Source of the DNA: Paraburkholderia sp. BCC1885
GTDB lineage: Bacteria > Pseudomonadota > Gammaproteobacteria > Burkholderiales > Burkholderiaceae
DNA length: 64,000 nt
Direction of reading: 5' to 3'
Assembly (NCBI RefSeq): GCF_900996235.1
Contig: NZ_CAAJGM010000144.1
Coordinates: forward strand, 1 to 64,000
Positions 61,055 through 64,000 of this stretch are shown here, one piece after another. The notes under the pieces were generated by a model. It was not told the DNA's origin. It searched no databases and was given only the letters and a program-made list of their open reading frames with translations. The translations under genes and the position numbers were made by a program. Every line of letters starts with the position of its first letter. Position 1 is the stretch's first letter.

Positions 61055-62602
61055 ATGCGCATCGAAGCGCTTGAACTTCCCAACCCGATCCGTCTGTCGA
61101 CATTCACCGGCAGATCGTCTGCGTTTCTGGCGCGAGTCGATTCCGATACATGGTCGAGAACGGCCAGGGCCGCGCGCGAAAGCGGCGGGCGGCTAATCTC
61201 GCTGTGGGGTGCCGAAGAGGCGGCGGGCACATTCGTGATCTCCGCGGCTTATGCGCTGGAGGACGGTATTCTCTGGTTGCAGTTGCCGGCAGAGAAAGAA
61301 GGATATCCGGATCTATCGGCCATCTTCCCTTGCGCAATACGCATGCAACGGGCGGTCCACGATCTGCTCGGACTGCATACGATCGGCGCCAGCGATACAC
61401 GGCCATGGCTAAACCACGGCAACTGGCCGGCGGACTACCATCCGTTGCAAAAGCGCTCCGCCGGAACCGAACGGTTCGAGTCGCAGGAAGCCGACTATCC
61501 GTTCGTGCCGGTCGCCGGAGACGGGGTGCATGAGATTGCCGTCGGGCCCATCCACGCAGGCGTGATCGAGCCTGGGCACTTTCGCTTCTCGGTGGTCGGC
61601 GAAAAAGTGTTGCGACTCGAGCAACGGCTGGGCTACGCCCACCGCGGCATCGAAAAGCTGTTCGAGCAGACGCCCCTGCTGCTCGGACACCGGCTGGCCG
61701 GGCGCATTGCCGGGGACACGACGGTCGCCTTCGCGTGGGCCTATTGCATGGCGGTTGAACGGGCACTTGATGCACGGATTCCGCCGCGCGCACAATGGTT
61801 GCGTGCACTGCTGCTCGAGCGCGAGCGCATTGCCAACCACCTGGGCGACCTGGGCGCGCTCGGCAATGATGCGGGCTTCGGCTATGGCCTCGCACAGTTT
61901 TCCCGGCTGAAAGAAGACTGGCTGCGCCTGAACGATCGGGCTTTCGGACATCGTTTTCTGATGGACCGGATCGTTCCCGGCGGCATGTCAACGGATCTCG
62001 ACGCCCGCTTCGTCACCGCCATGCTGACGCAGTGCGAACAGATCGACGCGCAGGTCCACGTGATGCAGCGCATCTACGAGGATCAATCGGGGCTGCAGGA
62101 TCGCTTCGCGGGATCAGGGGTGCTCTCCGCAAGGGTGGCGGAGCACTTCAGCGTGTGCGGGCTCGTCGGGCGGGCCAGCGGCCGGAAAACCGACGTGCGG
62201 ATCGATCCCCCCTACGCGCCCTATCACGAGGTTCAGGCGCAGATGGTCAGCGACGGGCGCGGGGACGTGGCCGCCCGCGTCGCGATCCGCTTTGGCGAGA
62301 TCTACGAGTCCATCCGGCTGATCCAGACGCTCCTCGCCGGTCTGCCTGCTGGAGACATCGTCACAACGCTCGACCACGACCCGCCGCCGTCCCGCGGAGT
62401 GGGCTGGATCGAAGGCTGGCGCGGCGATGTGTTTGTCGCCCTCGAGACCGGGGCAAACGGGACCATTTCGCGCTGCCACTGCCACGACCCCTCATGGCAA
62501 AACTGGCCGGCGCTGGAACACGCGATCATCGGCAATATCGTTCCCGATTTCCCGCTGATCAACAAGTCGTTCAATCTGAACTACGCGGGACACGACCTGT
62601 AA
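61055..62602 (+). CDS. hyfG: HyfG-like subunit without NiFe-binding cysteines
   Basis: A 515-residue fusion of a NuoC-like N-terminal domain (~1-160: AYALEDGILWLQLPAEKEGYPDLSAIFPCAIRMQRAVHDLLGLHTIG) and a NuoD-like large subunit (EPGHFRFSVVGEKVLRLEQRLGYAHRGIEKLF onward). In HycE/HyfG hydrogenases the first nickel pair is R-V-C-G-I-C; here the aligned segment is GRIAGDTTVAFAWAYCMAVE. The C-terminal pair DPCYSC is replaced by SFNLNYAGHDL. Both cysteine pairs are thus gone, as in complex I NuoD, so no NiFe site can form. The rest of the fold (ALLLERERIANHLGDLGAL) is well kept. Its stop overlaps the hyfI-like ATG. Confidence 0.9.
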   Translation: MRIEALELPNPIRLSTFTGRSSAFLARVDSDTWSRTARAARESGGRLISLWGAEEAAGTFVISAAYALEDGILWLQLPAEKEGYPDLSAIFPCAIRMQRAVHDLLGLHTIGASDTRPWLNHGNWPADYHPLQKRSAGTERFESQEADYPFVPVAGDGVHEIAVGPIHAGVIEPGHFRFSVVGEKVLRLEQRLGYAHRGIEKLFEQTPLLLGHRLAGRIAGDTTVAFAWAYCMAVERALDARIPPRAQWLRALLLERERIANHLGDLGALGNDAGFGYGLAQFSRLKEDWLRLNDRAFGHRFLMDRIVPGGMSTDLDARFVTAMLTQCEQIDAQVHVMQRIYEDQSGLQDRFAGSGVLSARVAEHFSVCGLVGRASGRKTDVRIDPPYAPYHEVQAQMVSDGRGDVAARVAIRFGEIYESIRLIQTLLAGLPAGDIVTTLDHDPPPSRGVGWIEGWRGDVFVALETGANGTISRCHCHDPSWQNWPALEHAIIGNIVPDFPLINKSFNLNYAGHDL

Positions 62603-63129
62603 TGTGGCAACTTCTCAAACAGATTGCGCGGACCAGTACGCCGGACGAACGCGTACCGCAAGGCGACGACGCATGGCATACCGAAAGCCGGCAGATCCAG
62701 CAGGAGATCCTCGACGTGCTCGGCCGGGCACTGTGCATCCGCGAAATCGATGCCGGCTCCTGCAACGGCTGCGAGCTGGAAATCCACGCACTCAACAATC
62801 CTTATTACAACATCGAGGGCCTGGGCATTCGTTTTGTTGCGAGCCCGCGCCATGCCGACATGCTGCTCGTTACCGGCCCGTTGACGCTGAACATGAGAGA
62901 GGCCGTACGGCAGGCCTACGAGGCAACGCCTCATCCCAAGCTGGTTGTCGCCGCTGGCGAGTGTGCCTGTACCGGAGGCATGTTCCGGGACAGTTATGCC
63001 GTCTGCGGGCCACTCTCGACACTGCTTCCTGTGGACGTGACGATCCCGGGATGCCCGCCACCGCCCATCGACATTCTGCGAGGCATTCTCACGGCGCTTC
63101 AGGTCAAGCGCGCAACGTTCTCGACGTGA
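62602..63129 (+). CDS. hyfI: HyfI-like iron-sulfur subunit
   Basis: A 175-residue NuoB-type subunit holding the electron-exit 4Fe-4S cluster next to the large subunit. Four ligands are visible in SCNGCELEIHALNNP (C-x2-C), ECACTGGMF and IPGCPPPPIDIL. It is shorter than E. coli HyfI (252) at the C-terminus but the cluster site is complete. ATG 62602 overlaps the hyfG stop (TAATG); the longer frame running back through hyfG is spurious. It is the last gene of the operon. No HyfA or HyfH ferredoxin-like subunit is present. Confidence 0.92.
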   Translation: MWQLLKQIARTSTPDERVPQGDDAWHTESRQIQQEILDVLGRALCIREIDAGSCNGCELEIHALNNPYYNIEGLGIRFVASPRHADMLLVTGPLTLNMREAVRQAYEATPHPKLVVAAGECACTGGMFRDSYAVCGPLSTLLPVDVTIPGCPPPPIDILRGILTALQVKRATFST

Positions 63130-63205
63130 TCAGCGGGGCGGATTGATGCTCATACCGGACACGATGCCGCGATTGGCGGGACGGCTGCGCGTTTGACTCC
63201 TGCGC

Positions 63206-64000
63206 CTAGATAACGCCGAGCATATCCTTCAGGTGAGCCGCCCTCGAACGGCTCACCGGCACCGATGTCCGTTGCGCATCGGCCATCACCAGGTTGACGC
63301 TCTCTTCCGCCTTGACCAGCTCGACCGCATGGGCAAGGCTGACGATATGGCTGCGATGGACGCGCAGATAAACGCCCCTGTCGAGGCGAAGCTCAAGATC
63401 AGCCAGAGACAGGTTGGAGAGGTAATGATCGTCCTTCGTGAAAATCGTCGTGTAATGGCCATCACCCTGGAACCGCACGACGTCCTTCAGATCAATCAGG
63501 ATGACCCGGTTCTTTTGATAGACCGGAATCTTGAACAGGCGCCGTGGACCAGCCGCCCCGCTCGTCTGCGCATACTCCGCCGGCTCGGTTGTGATATCGG
63601 TCACATCGTAGAAAATCATGCAGGTGCCGCATGTTCCGTTTTTGCCCATCATTTTGGACACCTTGATCATCAGTATCCGGTCAGGAATATTGATCATCAT
63701 CGCGACGGGCGCCGGTGACTTTACCGGGCAGCCGCCCGGATCCTGCGATTGCAGCAGGAAGCGCAGTTTGTCACGGCTCTTCTCCGGGTGGAGGTTGACC
63801 ACGTCGATGCCGTACAGCCTGTCCTGCGCCACTCCCAAAGACTGTTCGCCCGCCGGCCCGAGTATCTGAACCGCCACGTCGTTAAACGCGGTCACATGAC
63901 CCTGAGCATCGAGCCAGACCATCCCCGGATTGAACTGCTCCAGCTTGTGCTGGAAGGTCTCATTGCGGCGTGGCTCGGACGTTGGCAGCGTCGATGCCGG
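63206..64000 (-). CDS. rcoM: RcoM CO-sensing transcription factor (5' partial)
   Basis: The frame stays open to the window end, so the start codon is to the right of 64000. An N-terminal PAS domain (ETFQHKLEQFNPGMVWLDAQGHVTAFNDVAVQILGPAGEQ, LHPEKSRDKLRFLLQS with the haem-ligand His, GGCPVKSP, AMMINIPDRILMIKV with the distal Met) is joined to a C-terminal LytTR DNA-binding domain (FKIPVYQKNRVILIDLKDVVRFQGDGHYTTIF, YLRVHRSHIVSL). This is the architecture and near-identical sequence of RcoM from P. xenovorans as I remember it. RcoM binds CO through haem b and activates CO-oxidation genes. It converges on the hyf-like operon (76 bp between stops). Confidence 0.93.
   Translation of the reverse strand, partial: PASTLPTSEPRRNETFQHKLEQFNPGMVWLDAQGHVTAFNDVAVQILGPAGEQSLGVAQDRLYGIDVVNLHPEKSRDKLRFLLQSQDPGGCPVKSPAPVAMMINIPDRILMIKVSKMMGKNGTCGTCMIFYDVTDITTEPAEYAQTSGAAGPRRLFKIPVYQKNRVILIDLKDVVRFQGDGHYTTIFTKDDHYLSNLSLADLELRLDRGVYLRVHRSHIVSLAHAVELVKAEESVNLVMADAQRTSVPVSRSRAAHLKDMLGVI

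Noticed and set aside
55982..63129. Annotating the cluster as hydrogenase-4 or formate hydrogenlyase
   Set aside because: The large subunit lacks all four NiFe-ligating cysteines, no HyfA, HyfD or HyfH gene is present, and no hyp maturation genes or formate dehydrogenase are in the window.

Overview
The window looks like a piece of a high-GC betaproteobacterial genome, most likely Burkholderia sensu lato (Paraburkholderia/Caballeronia type). The support is the GC-rich codon usage, the Burkholderiales-style H-NS proteins, a full P-type (Trb/VirB) conjugation system, and a gene at the right edge that closely resembles the CO-sensing regulator RcoM known from Paraburkholderia xenovorans. This is judged by eye from translated sequence; no search was run.

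Layout. (1) 1-9.3 kb is an insertion-rich stretch. A complete IS66-family element (151-3326, 8-bp target duplication) carries a pRiA4b ORF-3-type passenger gene. It is followed by a flavoprotein/HEPN gene pair, a frameshifted H-NS gene, a broken membrane-protein gene and an integrase-core (DDE) transposon. (2) 9.3-14.7 kb holds small accessory genes: a GNAT acetyltransferase, a zinc-finger/FlhD-like protein, a HepT/MntA toxin-antitoxin module whose hepT has an internal stop, an intact H-NS protein and conserved unknowns. (3) 14.8-40.1 kb is a conjugative element transcribed almost wholly leftward: regulators, parA-parB, trbM, virB1, virB2-virB3-virB4-virB6-virB5-virB7-virB8-virB9-virB10-virB11, a VirD4 coupling protein split into two overlapping ORFs, a Toprim primase, an LPD7 protein, mobC, a MOBP relaxase and an orphan adenine methylase. 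Its control region has two 75-bp near-identical noncoding repeats, each followed by strong intrinsic terminators placed before the parA and alpA operons, plus two paralogous small regulators. No integrase or replication initiator lies in the window, so ICE versus plasmid cannot be decided. (4) 40.1-42.7 kb is poor in recognisable genes.

(5) 42.7-55 kb contains extra copies of housekeeping-type genes on the minus strand (NAD-type isocitrate dehydrogenase, fabZ, an rpoD-like sigma factor), then a graveyard (maeB fragment, DUF1254 fragment, broken IS1182-type transposase), then small stress/regulatory genes: phnA/yjdM, a ribbon-helix-helix protein, two spermidine-synthase-like proteins, an HPr-like protein without the phospho-histidine, a thioredoxin-fold protein, a frameshifted response regulator and a DUF1275 membrane protein. 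Three similar 17-bp palindromes lie upstream of genes in this region. (6) 55.1-64 kb has a tightly coupled hyfBCEFGI-type operon (membrane proton-pumping module plus NuoCD-like and NuoB-like subunits). Its HyfG-like subunit has lost both cysteine pairs that bind the NiFe centre, so it should not be a hydrogenase. It converges on rcoM, which runs off the right end.

The strongest leads are: the RcoM-adjacent, NiFe-less Hyf-like complex; the flavoprotein/HEPN pair; the duplicated leader-terminator cassettes controlling the conjugation operon; and the split coupling protein.
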